From assembly GCA_017467705.1 (NCBI GenBank), contig JAFUSC010000005.1:1-35902 (forward strand): a DNA stretch of 35,902 nt, written 5' to 3'. Positions within the stretch are counted from its first letter, which is position 1; every line of letters begins with the position of its first letter. A program made the position numbers and the translations under genes. This document shows positions 1 to 7,796 of this stretch, piece by piece. The DNA comes from Prevotella sp. Its GTDB lineage: Bacteria; Bacteroidota; Bacteroidia; Bacteroidales; Bacteroidaceae. Below the pieces are notes generated by a model, which searched no databases, was not told where the DNA came from, and worked only from the letters and a program-made list of their open reading frames with translations.

Positions 1-453
1 CTGGTCGACCTGGCCCGCAACGACCTGTCGCGCAACTGCCACGACGTCCATGTTGATTATTACAAGGACATCCAGTACTACAGCCACGTCATTCATCTGG
101 TGAGCCGCGTTTCCGGCGAGCTCGATGAAGATGCCGACCCCATCAAGACATTTATTGACACCTTCCCCGCCGGCACGCTGAGCGGTGCCCCGAAGGTTCG
201 CGCCATGCAACTCATCAGCGAGTATGAGCCGCACAACCGCGGTGCCTACGGCGGTTGCATTGGATTCATCGGTTTTGACGGCTCGCTCAATCAGGCCATC
301 ACCATCCGCACCTTCGTCAGCCGCAACGGTGAGCTGTGGTTCCAAGCCGGCGGCGGCATCGTGGCCAAGAGCAATGAGGAATACGAACTGCAGGAAGTAA
401 ACAACAAGCTCGGTGCACTGCGCCGTGCCATATTAATCGCTGAAAAAATGTAA
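1..453 (+). CDS. trpE: Anthranilate synthase component I, C-terminal part (5' truncated by window)
   Basis: This is the C-terminal ~150 residues of the chorismate-binding subunit of anthranilate synthase, which makes anthranilate from chorismate with ammonia supplied by TrpG. The frame is open from base 1 and begins LVDLARNDLSRNC, the conserved chorismate-binding-enzyme block. It continues through GTLSGAPKVRAMQLI and YGGCIGFIGFDG to the GGGIV segment near the C-terminus. An internal Met at position 100 is not the start, because conserved sequence runs upstream of it. The gene ends in TAA at 451-453, 7 bp before trpG, consistent with one transcript. Anthranilate synthase is normally inhibited by tryptophan through the N-terminal half, which lies outside the window. 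Confidence 0.97.
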   Translation: MVDLARNDLSRNCHDVHVDYYKDIQYYSHVIHLVSRVSGELDEDADPIKTFIDTFPAGTLSGAPKVRAMQLISEYEPHNRGAYGGCIGFIGFDGSLNQAITIRTFVSRNGELWFQAGGGIVAKSNEEYELQEVNNKLGALRRAILIAEKM

Positions 454-460
454 TCACGTT

Positions 461-1075
461 ATGAGACTCGTCATCATTGATAACTACGACTCATTCACGT
501 ACAACCTGAGTCACTTGGTAAAAGAGTCGGGCGCCGACGTGACGGTGCTGCGCAACGACCAGTTCGCCCTCGACGAAATAGAGGCTTACGATAAGATTAT
601 CCTGTCGCCAGGCCCGGGCATCCCGTCAGAGGCCGGACTTCTGCTCGACGTCATCAAGACCTACGCCGGCCGCAAGCCCATGCTGGGTGTCTGTCTGGGT
701 CATCAGGCCATCGGCGAGGCGTTTGGCGGCCGGCTGGAGAACCTCAGCGACGTGTTTCACGGCGTGGCCACGCCCTGCCACATCATTCAGGATACAGCAG
801 TAGCCCCTCACGGCCCGGTACGCGGCGGCAGTGCCGCCGCCCGTTCACCGCTCTTCGCCGGCCTTCCTGCCGACATCACCGTGGGCCGTTACCACTCGTG
901 GGTGGTCAGCAGGGACGGTTTCCCTGACTGTCTGGAGATGACGGCCGTCAGCGACGAAGGGCAGATCATGGCCTTGCAGCATCAACAATATGCCATCTAC
1001 GGCATACAGTTTCACCCCGAGTCAGTATTGACACCCGAAGGAAAAATCATCATTAAAAACTTTATAGCTTTATGA
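461..1075 (+). CDS. trpG: Anthranilate synthase component II, glutamine amidotransferase
   Basis: This is a class I glutamine amidotransferase that releases ammonia from glutamine for TrpE. It is cytoplasmic and 204 residues long. The start gives MRLVIIDNYDSFTYNL, the classic N-terminus. The catalytic Cys is C78 in GVCLGHQ, and the His-Glu pair is H185 and E187 in QFHPES. Between VATPCHII and LPADITVGRYHSWVV there is a longer Ala/Gly/Pro-rich loop (about residues 112-128) than is usual in this family. It is encoded by a GC-rich palindromic stretch and probably sits on the surface. The stop overlaps the trpD start (ATGA), indicating translational coupling. Confidence 0.97.
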   Translation: MRLVIIDNYDSFTYNLSHLVKESGADVTVLRNDQFALDEIEAYDKIILSPGPGIPSEAGLLLDVIKTYAGRKPMLGVCLGHQAIGEAFGGRLENLSDVFHGVATPCHIIQDTAVAPHGPVRGGSAAARSPLFAGLPADITVGRYHSWVVSRDGFPDCLEMTAVSDEGQIMALQHQQYAIYGIQFHPESVLTPEGKIIIKNFIAL

Positions 1076-2070
1076 AAGAGATTCTCACCAAGCTTCTCAA
1101 CCACGAGGAGCTCTCCCGCGAGGAGATGAAACAAATCTTGATTGGCATCACTAAAAGTGAATACCCCACCGAACAGATCACGGCTCTGCTCACCGCCCTG
1201 CAAATGCGCGGCGTCACCGTTGACGAGCTGTTAGGCTTCCGCGACGGCATACTGGAGACCGGCGTCCCCGTTCCGCTGGAGTGTGACCGTTACATCGACG
1301 TCGTGGGCACAGGCGGCGACCGGAAGAACACCTTTAACATTTCAACCACCTCGTGCTTCGTCATTGCCGGTGCAGGCTACAAGGTGGCCAAGCACGGCAA
1401 CTACGCCGCCACGAGCACCAGCGGCGCAAGTAATGTCATCGCCCAGCACGGCGTGAAGTTCACGGACGACATTGACCAGCTGAACCGCTGCATGAACGAC
1501 GTCGGCATCGTCTATCTGCACGCCCAGCTCTTCGCCAAGGCCATGAAGTTCGTCGGCCCCATACGCAAGGCGCTGCAGTTTCCCACCATCTTCAACCTGT
1601 TGGGTCCGCTGGTCAACCCCAGCCAGCCGCAGTGTCAGCTGTTAGGCGTTGCCAACCTCGACCAGATGCGCTTATATAATAATGTATATCAGAAACTCGG
1701 CATTGACTACGGCATCGTGAACAGCATTGACGGCTACGACGAAATCTCACTCACCGGAGCGTTCAAGGTGACGACCAACCAATACGAGCGCATCTTCCAG
1801 CCTGCCGATCTCGGTTTTGCCGTTGCACGTCCTGAGGAGCTTGTGGCCGGTGCCACCGAGCAGGAGGCCAAGGAAATCTTTGACGCCGTGCTGGAAAACC
1901 GCGCACTGGAAGCCCAGAAGAACATCGTGCTGGCCAACGCTGCCTTTGCCATTCAGGTGCTGGAACGCGGCAACATCAGCCTCGACGACAGCATAGCCAA
2001 GGCACGTGAGTCCATCGACAGCGGTGCTGCGCTGCGGACATTCAAGAGATTCGTGGAGTATAACAGTTAA
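1072..2070 (+). CDS. trpD: Anthranilate phosphoribosyltransferase
   Basis: This enzyme transfers phosphoribose from PRPP to anthranilate, the second step of tryptophan synthesis. The 332-residue length is normal for the family. The PRPP-binding GTGGDRKNTFNISTTSC block and the KHGNYAATSTSGASNV block that follows are intact. So is the anthranilate-side GPIRKALQFPTIFNLLGPL segment. The ATG overlaps the trpG stop by 4 bp. A 90-bp gap with a candidate promoter separates it from trpC. Confidence 0.97.
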   Translation: MKEILTKLLNHEELSREEMKQILIGITKSEYPTEQITALLTALQMRGVTVDELLGFRDGILETGVPVPLECDRYIDVVGTGGDRKNTFNISTTSCFVIAGAGYKVAKHGNYAATSTSGASNVIAQHGVKFTDDIDQLNRCMNDVGIVYLHAQLFAKAMKFVGPIRKALQFPTIFNLLGPLVNPSQPQCQLLGVANLDQMRLYNNVYQKLGIDYGIVNSIDGYDEISLTGAFKVTTNQYERIFQPADLGFAVARPEELVAGATEQEAKEIFDAVLENRALEAQKNIVLANAAFAIQVLERGNISLDDSIAKARESIDSGAALRTFKRFVEYNS

Positions 2071-2121
2071 GAAAAACGTGTAAATTTTACTTAAAATGCG
2101 GGATATGTCAGAAATTATTTG

Positions 2122-2129
2122 TACTTTTG
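2122..2129 (+). promoter_or_regulatory. Candidate internal trp promoter (-7 box TACTTTTG)
   Basis: TACTTTTG matches the Bacteroidetes -7 consensus TAnnTTTG and lies in the 90-bp gap between trpD and trpC, 32 bp before the trpC ATG. The matching -33 region (about 2098-2102) is poor. It could be a weak secondary promoter for trpC-F-A. The match alone is only moderate evidence. Confidence 0.4.
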
Positions 2130-2160
2130 TCAACTCTTTGACATAAACATACAAAAAGAC

Positions 2161-2949
2161 ATGGCAAACATATTAGAAGAAATCATCGCATGGAAACAAC
2201 GTGAAGTGGAGCTCATGAAGGGCTTAACCCCTGAGCGCAACCTGCGTCGCATCATCAATGAGCAGACGTTTTACAAGCGTCCGCCCATTGCCGATGCCCT
2301 GAAGGAGTCGACGACAGGCATCATTGCAGAGTTCAAACGCAAGTCACCCTCACACGGTTGGTTCAGTCAGGACGCCAAGGCGTCGGACATTCCGTACAGC
2401 TATCAGCAGAACGGTGCCGCCGCCATCAGCATACTGACTGACAACCGCTACTTCGACGGCAGCGATGAGTTCATGAAAGAAGCCCGCATGAGTGGTGTGC
2501 GCATCCCCATGCTGTATAAGAACTTCGTCATTGACGAGTATCAGCTGTTGCAGGCCCGGCTGGCCGGAGCTGCCACGGTGCTGCTCATTGCCGCCTGCAT
2601 GCCCATCAGCCGCTGCAAGGAGCTGCTGGAGGCTGCTCACGGTCTGGGACTGGAGGTGCTACTGGAGATGCACAACGAGGACGAGCTGGACTATGCCGAG
2701 CTACAGCCTGACCTGTATGGCATCAATAACCGCGACCTGCGCACCATGACCACCAACGTGGAGACATCGTTCCGTCTGGGTGAGCTGCTGCCTGCCGACG
2801 CCGTCAAGGTGAGCGAGAGCGGCATCAGTGACCCGCACATCGTGCGCGAGCTGCGCGAGGCCGGTTTCAGCGGATTCCTCATCGGCGAGCACTTCATGAA
2901 GACGAAGGACCCGGGACAGGCTTTGGCTGACTTCATTGCAAAACTGTAG
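2161..2949 (+). CDS. trpC: Indole-3-glycerol phosphate synthase
   Basis: This enzyme closes the indole ring of CdRP to give indole-3-glycerol phosphate. It is a (beta/alpha)8 barrel of 262 residues. The family blocks are present: IIAEFKRKSPSHGW (catalytic Glu/Lys), the LYKNFVIDEYQ segment, GINNRDLRTM and VSESGI. The ATG at 2161 (MANILEEIIAWKQ) is preferred over the upstream in-frame ATG at 2119. The 14 extra codons upstream are not family-like and overlap the candidate promoter. The stop is TAG, which shows that TAG is used as a normal terminator in this genome. Confidence 0.96.
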   Translation: MANILEEIIAWKQREVELMKGLTPERNLRRIINEQTFYKRPPIADALKESTTGIIAEFKRKSPSHGWFSQDAKASDIPYSYQQNGAAAISILTDNRYFDGSDEFMKEARMSGVRIPMLYKNFVIDEYQLLQARLAGAATVLLIAACMPISRCKELLEAAHGLGLEVLLEMHNEDELDYAELQPDLYGINNRDLRTMTTNVETSFRLGELLPADAVKVSESGISDPHIVRELREAGFSGFLIGEHFMKTKDPGQALADFIAKL

Positions 2950-2971
2950 CCCCACCCCATTTGCCGGCCAG

Positions 2972-3607
2972 ATGATGTTAAGGAAAGTGTGTGGCATGCG
3001 CGAGGCCGCGAACATCCGCGCCGTCGAAGCACTTGGCGTTGACTGGCTGGGCTTCATCTTCTGGCCGAAGAGCAGCCGCTACGTGGATGCTGTGCCCGAC
3101 TATCTGCCCGTGCGGGCGAAGCGTGTCGGGGTCTTCGTTGATGCATCGGCGGCTGACATCAAGGCGAAGGCCGAAGCCTACGGGCTTGACATCATACAGC
3201 TGCACGGACAGGAAAGCCCCGACTTTCTGCGCACCCTGCGCGACACGCTGCCGCCGGTACGCGGACAAGCCGCCCCACCGAAGCTCATCAAAGCCTTCCC
3301 CATAGCAACCAAGGCTGACCTTGAGGCGTGCCGTGCCTACGACGGCGTGGCTGACTATTTCTTGTTCGACACCCGCGCCGCCCTGCCCGGCGGCAACGGG
3401 CGACAGTTCGACTGGAGTGTGCTTGCGGCCTACGACGGCCAGACACCGTTCCTGCTCAGCGGCGGCATCGGTCCGGCTGACAGCAGCCGCCTACAGCAGT
3501 TCCACCATCCCCGCTGCATCGGCATCGACCTCAACTCACGCTTCGAACTCTCCCCCGGTCTCAAAGACACCGAAGCCCTGCGCCGTTTCCTCTCAGCAAT
3601 TACATAA
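2972..3607 (+). CDS. trpF: Phosphoribosylanthranilate isomerase
   Basis: This enzyme isomerises PRA to CdRP. The start at 2972 (MMLRKVCGMREAANI; 2975 is also possible) puts the catalytic Cys of KVCGM at the right distance from the N-terminus. An in-frame ATG at 2936 would overlap trpC and add residues unlike the family. The catalytic Asp is in YFLFDTRAALPGG, followed by a phosphate-binding region LSGGIGP and a second GIDLNSRFE segment. The order trpC then trpF as separate genes is usual for Bacteroidales. In Enterobacteria the two are fused. Confidence 0.95.
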   Translation: MMLRKVCGMREAANIRAVEALGVDWLGFIFWPKSSRYVDAVPDYLPVRAKRVGVFVDASAADIKAKAEAYGLDIIQLHGQESPDFLRTLRDTLPPVRGQAAPPKLIKAFPIATKADLEACRAYDGVADYFLFDTRAALPGGNGRQFDWSVLAAYDGQTPFLLSGGIGPADSSRLQQFHHPRCIGIDLNSRFELSPGLKDTEALRRFLSAIT

Positions 3608-3653
3608 GGCCCGGCCCATAAGACTTATAAGACCTATAAGACCCATAAGACCC
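3608..3653 (+). repeat. Short tandem repeat of about 9 bp between trpF and trpA
   Basis: Four imperfect copies of a 9-10-bp unit around ATAAGACC lie in the 68-bp spacer just before trpA, followed by an A-rich leader with AAAAGAAAAG. The array separates trpF from trpA and would be part of the transcript. Confidence 0.7.
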
Positions 3654-3675
3654 AACACAAAAGAAAAGAAAAAAA

Positions 3676-4455
3676 ATGAACAAAATCAACACCCTCTTCG
3701 CTAACCGTGGCGAGCGGAAGCTGCTCTCCCTCTACTTCTGCGCCGGCTGCCCTACGCTTGACGGCACGGCAGACGTCATCTTGACCATGCAACGCCGCGG
3801 CATCGACTTCATTGAGGTCGGCATCCCCTTCAGCGACCCGCTTGCTGACGGTCCTGTCATACAGACTGCCGCCACGCAAGCCCTCAAGAACGGCATGACG
3901 GTCAGCCTGTTGCTCAGTCAGCTGAGCGCCATCAAGGAGCAAGTGAACATTCCGCTGATTCTCATGGGCTACCTCAACCCCATGCTGCACTACGGCATGG
4001 AACGCTTCTGCGCTGATGCCGCTGCTGCGGGCGTGTCAGGACTCATCATCCCCGACCTGCCGTTCAAGGACTATCAGGAAACCGTGAAGCCCTTGGCCGA
4101 CAAGTATGACCTGAGAGTCATCATGCTCATCACGCCCGAAACGAGCGAGGAGCGCATCCGCTTCATTGACCAGCACACGGACGGTTTCATCTACATGGTG
4201 TCGTCAGCGGCCATCACGGGTGCCCAAAAGAGTTTCGACGAGCAGAAGCAGGAATACTTCCGTCGCATCGACGCCATGCAGCTGCGCAACCCGCGCATGA
4301 TCGGCTTCGGCATCAGCAACCGGCAGACACTGGCCGCCGCCAACGCCAACGCCGTCGGTGCCATCATCGGGTCGAAGTTCGTCACCCTGCTCAGCGAGGC
4401 CGGAGGCCATGCCGACCAAGCACTTGACCAGCTCTTCGAAGCGCTGGAAAAATAA
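3676..4455 (+). CDS. trpA: Tryptophan synthase alpha subunit
   Basis: This subunit cleaves indole-3-glycerol phosphate to indole, which is passed to TrpB. It has 259 residues. Catalytic Glu lies in [15 protein letters not shown] and catalytic Asp in [10 protein letters not shown]. The phosphate-binding GFGISN and AIIGSKFV segments are present. trpB is not next to it, so TrpB is probably encoded at the head of this operon, outside the window. This is the last gene of the operon, followed 30 bp later by a terminator. Confidence 0.96.
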   Translation: MNKINTLFANRGERKLLSLYFCAGCPTLDGTADVILTMQRRGIDFIEVGIPFSDPLADGPVIQTAATQALKNGMTVSLLLSQLSAIKEQVNIPLILMGYLNPMLHYGMERFCADAAAAGVSGLIIPDLPFKDYQETVKPLADKYDLRVIMLITPETSEERIRFIDQHTDGFIYMVSSAAITGAQKSFDEQKQEYFRRIDAMQLRNPRMIGFGISNRQTLAAANANAVGAIIGSKFVTLLSEAGGHADQALDQLFEALEK

Positions 4456-4485
4456 CCTACACGACTTTAGCAAAACTTACAGAAG

Positions 4486-4527
4486 AAGGGAATGTGCCTG
4501 TCGGCTCACATTCCCTTTCTTTTTTTG
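4486..4527 (+). terminator. Rho-independent terminator of the trp operon
   Basis: The arms AAGGGAATGTG (4486-4496) and CACATTCCCTT (4507-4517) form an 11-bp perfect stem with a 10-nt loop, followed by a run of T. Confidence 0.9.
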
Positions 4528-4543
4528 CCTGCCTCGAACTTGC

Positions 4544-4875
4544 CTTCATGAACGGACAACAGCCGCTTCATGAAGGCTAAAGCATTGTGTTTCAATGGAC
4601 AAAACGCCTCTTCTCAATAGACAAAGTGCTGTATTTCAATGGACAATGCGCCCTAATTGATTTGTAATATAGTCTATATTGAATTGTAATATAGATTAAA
4701 TCACAATGTAATATAGTCTATATTACAATGTAAAATAGATTAAATTACAACGTAATATAGACTATATTACAAATCAATCAGGGCGCATTGACAAGCGGAA
4801 AGAGGCACATTGTCCATCAGGATATGACGTATTGGCAAGCGGAAAGCAGCATTTTGGCAGGCGGGAAAGGGCTTG
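4544..4875. repeat. Array with 22-bp period (about 15 units) containing a large nested inverted repeat
   Basis: No gene is supported here. From 4591 the DNA divides into consecutive units of 22 bp (one of 21) that start with TT, CT or TC, with boundaries at 4591, 4613, 4635, 4657, 4679, 4701, 4723, 4745, 4767, 4788, 4810, 4832 and 4854. Two looser units precede from 4544. Units share TTnnCAA-like starts: TTCAATGGACAA in the left part, TTACAATGTAA and TAATATAG cores in the middle, and TTGGCAAGCGGAAAG in the right part. A 37-bp inverted repeat with one mismatch (4644-4680 with 4754-4790) encloses the AT-rich centre. The array ends just upstream of the operator and promoter of the GH28-GH105 gene. 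Confidence 0.8.
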
Positions 4876-4887
4876 ATGCAAACATAA

Positions 4888-4901
4888 GTAAACGTTTTCG
4901 T
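4888..4901. promoter_or_regulatory. Candidate operator, site 1 of 4 (GTAAACGTTTTCGT)
   Basis: This is a near-palindrome with a central CG, as in operators of LacI-family regulators. The AAACGTTT core is centred 50.5 bp upstream of the -7 box of the GH28-GH105 gene. The same element is found at the same spacing before two other genes of this locus, and 1 bp further away before the SusC gene. The placement upstream of the -33 element fits an activator. Confidence 0.65.
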
Positions 4902-4920
4902 TTTTTTTAATACCGATTCG

Positions 4921-4951
4921 TTTGTCGTCTTGGAGATTCTTCGTACCTTTG
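4921..4951 (+). promoter_or_regulatory. Promoter of the GH28-GH105 / PL1 operon
   Basis: TTTG (4921-4924), 19 bp, then TACCTTTG (4944-4951) match the Bacteroidetes -33/-7 promoter. The expected start site is near 4957, giving a leader of about 84 nt. Confidence 0.75.
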
Positions 4952-4982
4952 TACGCAAAGCTACGACAATCTATCAAAAAGG

Positions 4983-5023
4983 CTATCCGTCAAGCAAAAA
5001 TACTATCCATCAAGCAAAAAATA
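4983..5023 (+). repeat. Tandem duplication in the 5' leader
   Basis: Two near-identical copies of a 20-21-bp unit (CTATCCRTCAAGCAAAAA) lie side by side in the untranslated leader of the GH28-GH105 gene, just before the ATG. Their role is unknown. Confidence 0.75.
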
Positions 5024-5040
5024 GAAACTAATCGAAAATA

Positions 5041-7620
5041 ATGAAACAGCTACAACTTTTGATTCTGTGTCTGCTGTGCCCGTTTGTGGCCATGGCCGAC
5101 GAGTGGGACACCACCTACCGGCAGATAGAGCAGAGCATCCAAGCTCCGACATTTGCCGAGCGCGACTTCGTGATCACCAAGTACGGCGCCAAGACGACCA
5201 ACACGGCAAAGAAAAACCAGAAGGCCATCAACAAAGCCATTCAAGCCTGTTCGAAGAAGGGCGGCGGGCGTGTCATCGTGCCGGCCGGCACGTTCCTGAC
5301 GGGTGCCATCGAACTGCGCAGCAACGTCAACCTCGTCGTCGAGAAGGACGCCGTGCTGCAATTCGTGTTCGAGCCTGACCTCTACCCCATCGTGCCCACA
5401 CGCTGGGAAGGCATTGACTGCCGGAACCTGAGCCCCTGCATCTACGCCTACAAGCAGCAGAATGTTGCCATCACGGGCGAGGGCACCATTGACGGCGGCG
5501 GCACGACGGAGACCTGGTGGCCGTGGGTGGGACATCCACGCTTCGGCTACAAGGAGGGCATGATCAACCAGCGCGGCGGTTCGCGCGCCCGGCTGTTGCA
5601 ACAGGCAGAGGACGGCGTGCCCATGGACCAGCGCCGCTTCGACAAGAACGACGGTCTGCGCCCGCAGCTCATCAACTTCAACCAATGTGACAACCTGCTC
5701 ATTGAGAACGTCACGCTGCTGCGCTCGCCGTTCTGGGTCATTCACCCGCTGCTGTGCAAGAACGTCACCGTGCGCGGCGTCAACATCACCAACGACGGCC
5801 CGAACGGCGACGGCTGCGACCCGGAGTCGTGCGACGGCGTGCTGATAGAAGACTGCTTCTTCAACACGGGCGACGACTGCATTGCCATCAAGAGCGGACG
5901 CAACAACGACGGCCGGCTGTGGGCACGTCCTTCGCAGAACATCATCGTTCGCAACTGCGAAATGCACAACGGTCACGGCGGCGTGGTCATCGGCTCGGAA
6001 ATCTCGGGCGGCTGCCGCAATGTGTTTGCTCACGACAACGTGATGGACTCGCCCGAACTGGAGCGCGTCATCCGCATCAAGACGAACACCTGCCGCGGCG
6101 GAGTGATTGAGAACATCTACGCCCGCAACATCAAGGTGGGCCAATGCAAGGAGTCGGTGCTGAAAATCAATCTCGACTACGAGCCGCGCGAGGTGTGCTG
6201 CCGTGGTTACGTGCCGACGGTGCGCAATGTCAACATAGAGAACATCACCTGCGAGAAGTCCCAATACGGCGTGCAGATCATTGCACTGGACACCACGTGC
6301 AACGTCTACGACATCAACGTGAAGAACTGTCAGTTCAACGGCGTGAAGTCAGGCAACAGCATCAAGGGACTGACGCGCAACGTGAAGTTCGACGAGCTGT
6401 TCATCAACGGCACCATCGTCATGCAGGAGAAACCCTACAAGCACTATTCGGAGTGGCTCACCTACAGCGAGATGCAGCGCACGCCGAAGTCGTACATGCT
6501 AGACTTCGCGCAGAAGCCCCGCTGGAGCTACGTCATGGGCATCGAGCTGGAAGCCATGCTCGACACGTATCTGAAGTATGGCGGCGAGACCATTCGGCAG
6601 TATTGCAAGGAGTACACCGACACGATGATCTATGCCGACGGCAGCATACGCGGCTACAAACTGGAGGACTATAACCTTGACAACATCCGCACGGGCCACT
6701 TCGTGGCACGCATGCAGGAGCTCTATCCCGAAGAGAAGAACCTGCAAGCCATCAGGCTCATGATGCAGCAGCTGCAAGAACAGCCGCGCACCGTCAGGGA
6801 CAAGGTCTACTGGCACAAGGCCATCTACAGCTATCAGGTGTGGCTTGACGGCATCTTCATGGGACTGCCGTTCTACACGCTCACCGCCCGCGACCTGCTG
6901 AAGCCGAAGCAGGCGAAGAAGATTTACGACGACGCCGTCAGTCAGATTACGGTGACCTATCTGCGCACGCTCGACCCCGCGACGGGACTGAACCGCCACG
7001 CCTACGACGAGACGCGCGAAATGTTCTGGGCCGACAAGCAGACGGGCCTCAGCCAGCACTGCTGGGGACGCGCCCAAGGCTGGTACACCATGGCACTCAT
7101 CGAGCTCTTGGACGCACTGCCCGAGGACTACGCCCGGCGCGGCGAGCTCATAGAGCTGCTGAAGAAAGACTTTGACGCCATCCTGAAGTGGCAGGACAAG
7201 GAGTCGGGCGTGTGGTATCAGGTGATGGACAGCCCCGGACGCGAAGGCAACTACTTGGAGAGCACCTGCTCCTGCATGTTCGCCTACGCACTGCTGAAGG
7301 CTGCACGCAAGGGCTACGTCGGCGAGGAATACCGTCAAGCCGGCATCTGCGCCTACGAGGGCATCATCAAGAACTTCATCAAGGTGAACAACGACAAGAC
7401 CATCTCGCTGACCCAATGCTGCGCCGTGGCCGGTCTGGGCCCGGGCCTGAGCGACAAAGTGCTGAAGGCAGCACCGAAGGTGAAGGAGAACAAGAAGCGT
7501 GACGGTTCGTTTGAGTACTACCTGAGCGAGCCCATCCGTGACAATGACGCCAAGGGCGTCGGTCCCTTCATCTGGGCATCACTCGAAATGGAAGCATTGG
7601 GATACACGACGGAAGATTGA
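5041..7620 (+). CDS. Secreted two-domain pectinase: GH28 polygalacturonase fused to GH105 unsaturated uronyl hydrolase
   Basis: The 859-residue product starts with a signal peptide (MKQLQLLILCLLCPFVAMA). The N-terminal half (about 35-440) is a GH28 beta-helix that hydrolyses alpha-1,4-galacturonan or rhamnogalacturonan. Its catalytic residues are visible: D260 in GDGCD, D278-D279 in TGDDC, H312 in GHGG and R345-K347 in RIK. The C-terminal half (about 490-855) is a GH105 (YteR/YesR-like) alpha/alpha barrel that removes the unsaturated uronic acid left by lyases. It carries D603 in WLDGIFMGLPF and H673 in HCWGRAQGW. Joining both activities would couple chain cutting to end trimming in the periplasm or at the surface. 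It is first in an operon with the two PL1 genes. Substrate choice between homogalacturonan and RG-I cannot be fixed from sequence. Confidence 0.93.
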   Translation: MKQLQLLILCLLCPFVAMADEWDTTYRQIEQSIQAPTFAERDFVITKYGAKTTNTAKKNQKAINKAIQACSKKGGGRVIVPAGTFLTGAIELRSNVNLVVEKDAVLQFVFEPDLYPIVPTRWEGIDCRNLSPCIYAYKQQNVAITGEGTIDGGGTTETWWPWVGHPRFGYKEGMINQRGGSRARLLQQAEDGVPMDQRRFDKNDGLRPQLINFNQCDNLLIENVTLLRSPFWVIHPLLCKNVTVRGVNITNDGPNGDGCDPESCDGVLIEDCFFNTGDDCIAIKSGRNNDGRLWARPSQNIIVRNCEMHNGHGGVVIGSEISGGCRNVFAHDNVMDSPELERVIRIKTNTCRGGVIENIYARNIKVGQCKESVLKINLDYEPREVCCRGYVPTVRNVNIENITCEKSQYGVQIIALDTTCNVYDINVKNCQFNGVKSGNSIKGLTRNVKFDELFINGTIVMQEKPYKHYSEWLTYSEMQRTPKSYMLDFAQKPRWSYVMGIELEAMLDTYLKYGGETIRQYCKEYTDTMIYADGSIRGYKLEDYNLDNIRTGHFVARMQELYPEEKNLQAIRLMMQQLQEQPRTVRDKVYWHKAIYSYQVWLDGIFMGLPFYTLTARDLLKPKQAKKIYDDAVSQITVTYLRTLDPATGLNRHAYDETREMFWADKQTGLSQHCWGRAQGWYTMALIELLDALPEDYARRGELIELLKKDFDAILKWQDKESGVWYQVMDSPGREGNYLESTCSCMFAYALLKAARKGYVGEEYRQAGICAYEGIIKNFIKVNNDKTISLTQCCAVAGLGPGLSDKVLKAAPKVKENKKRDGSFEYYLSEPIRDNDAKGVGPFIWASLEMEALGYTTED

Positions 7621-7645
7621 AGATTGAAGATTGAAAATTCCATGA

Positions 7646-7766
7646 TGGAGTGTAGTAGTGTAGGAGTAAAAAGGAGTGTAGACATTACTTCTTGTGCAGG
7701 GAGGTCATCTTTCTGCCACCAAAGTAATGTCTACACTCCTTTTTACTCCTACACTCCTACACTCCT
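7646..7766. repeat. Large inverted repeat, 45-bp arms (43/45 match)
   Basis: Arms 7646-7690 and 7722-7766 pair with two mismatches around a 31-nt loop. Each arm is itself made of short repeats (GTGTAGGAGTGTAGGAGT). Just upstream, the GH28-GH105 gene ends in three copies of AGATTGA that include its stop codon. In RNA this would be a very stable hairpin between the first two genes of the operon. It lacks a T-run, so it may act in mRNA processing or partial termination. A small mobile repeat is the other reading. Confidence 0.85.
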
Positions 7767-7796
7767 AAAATAAAAACCAATAAAACAACAATAACA

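Noticed and set aside
2119..2160. Upstream ATG at 2119 as the trpC start
   Set aside because: The extra 14 residues do not fit the family and the codons overlap a candidate -7 box; 2161 gives the usual N-terminus.
4544..4875. CRISPR array
   Set aside because: Units follow each other directly with a 22-bp step. There are no constant repeats separated by unique spacers and no cas genes. The same holds for the other three arrays.
5050..6264. 404-codon minus-strand frame opposite the GH28 domain
   Set aside because: It is a GC-rich antisense shadow of a gene with clear catalytic motifs. The product is Val/Ala/His-rich without family likeness, promoter or terminator.
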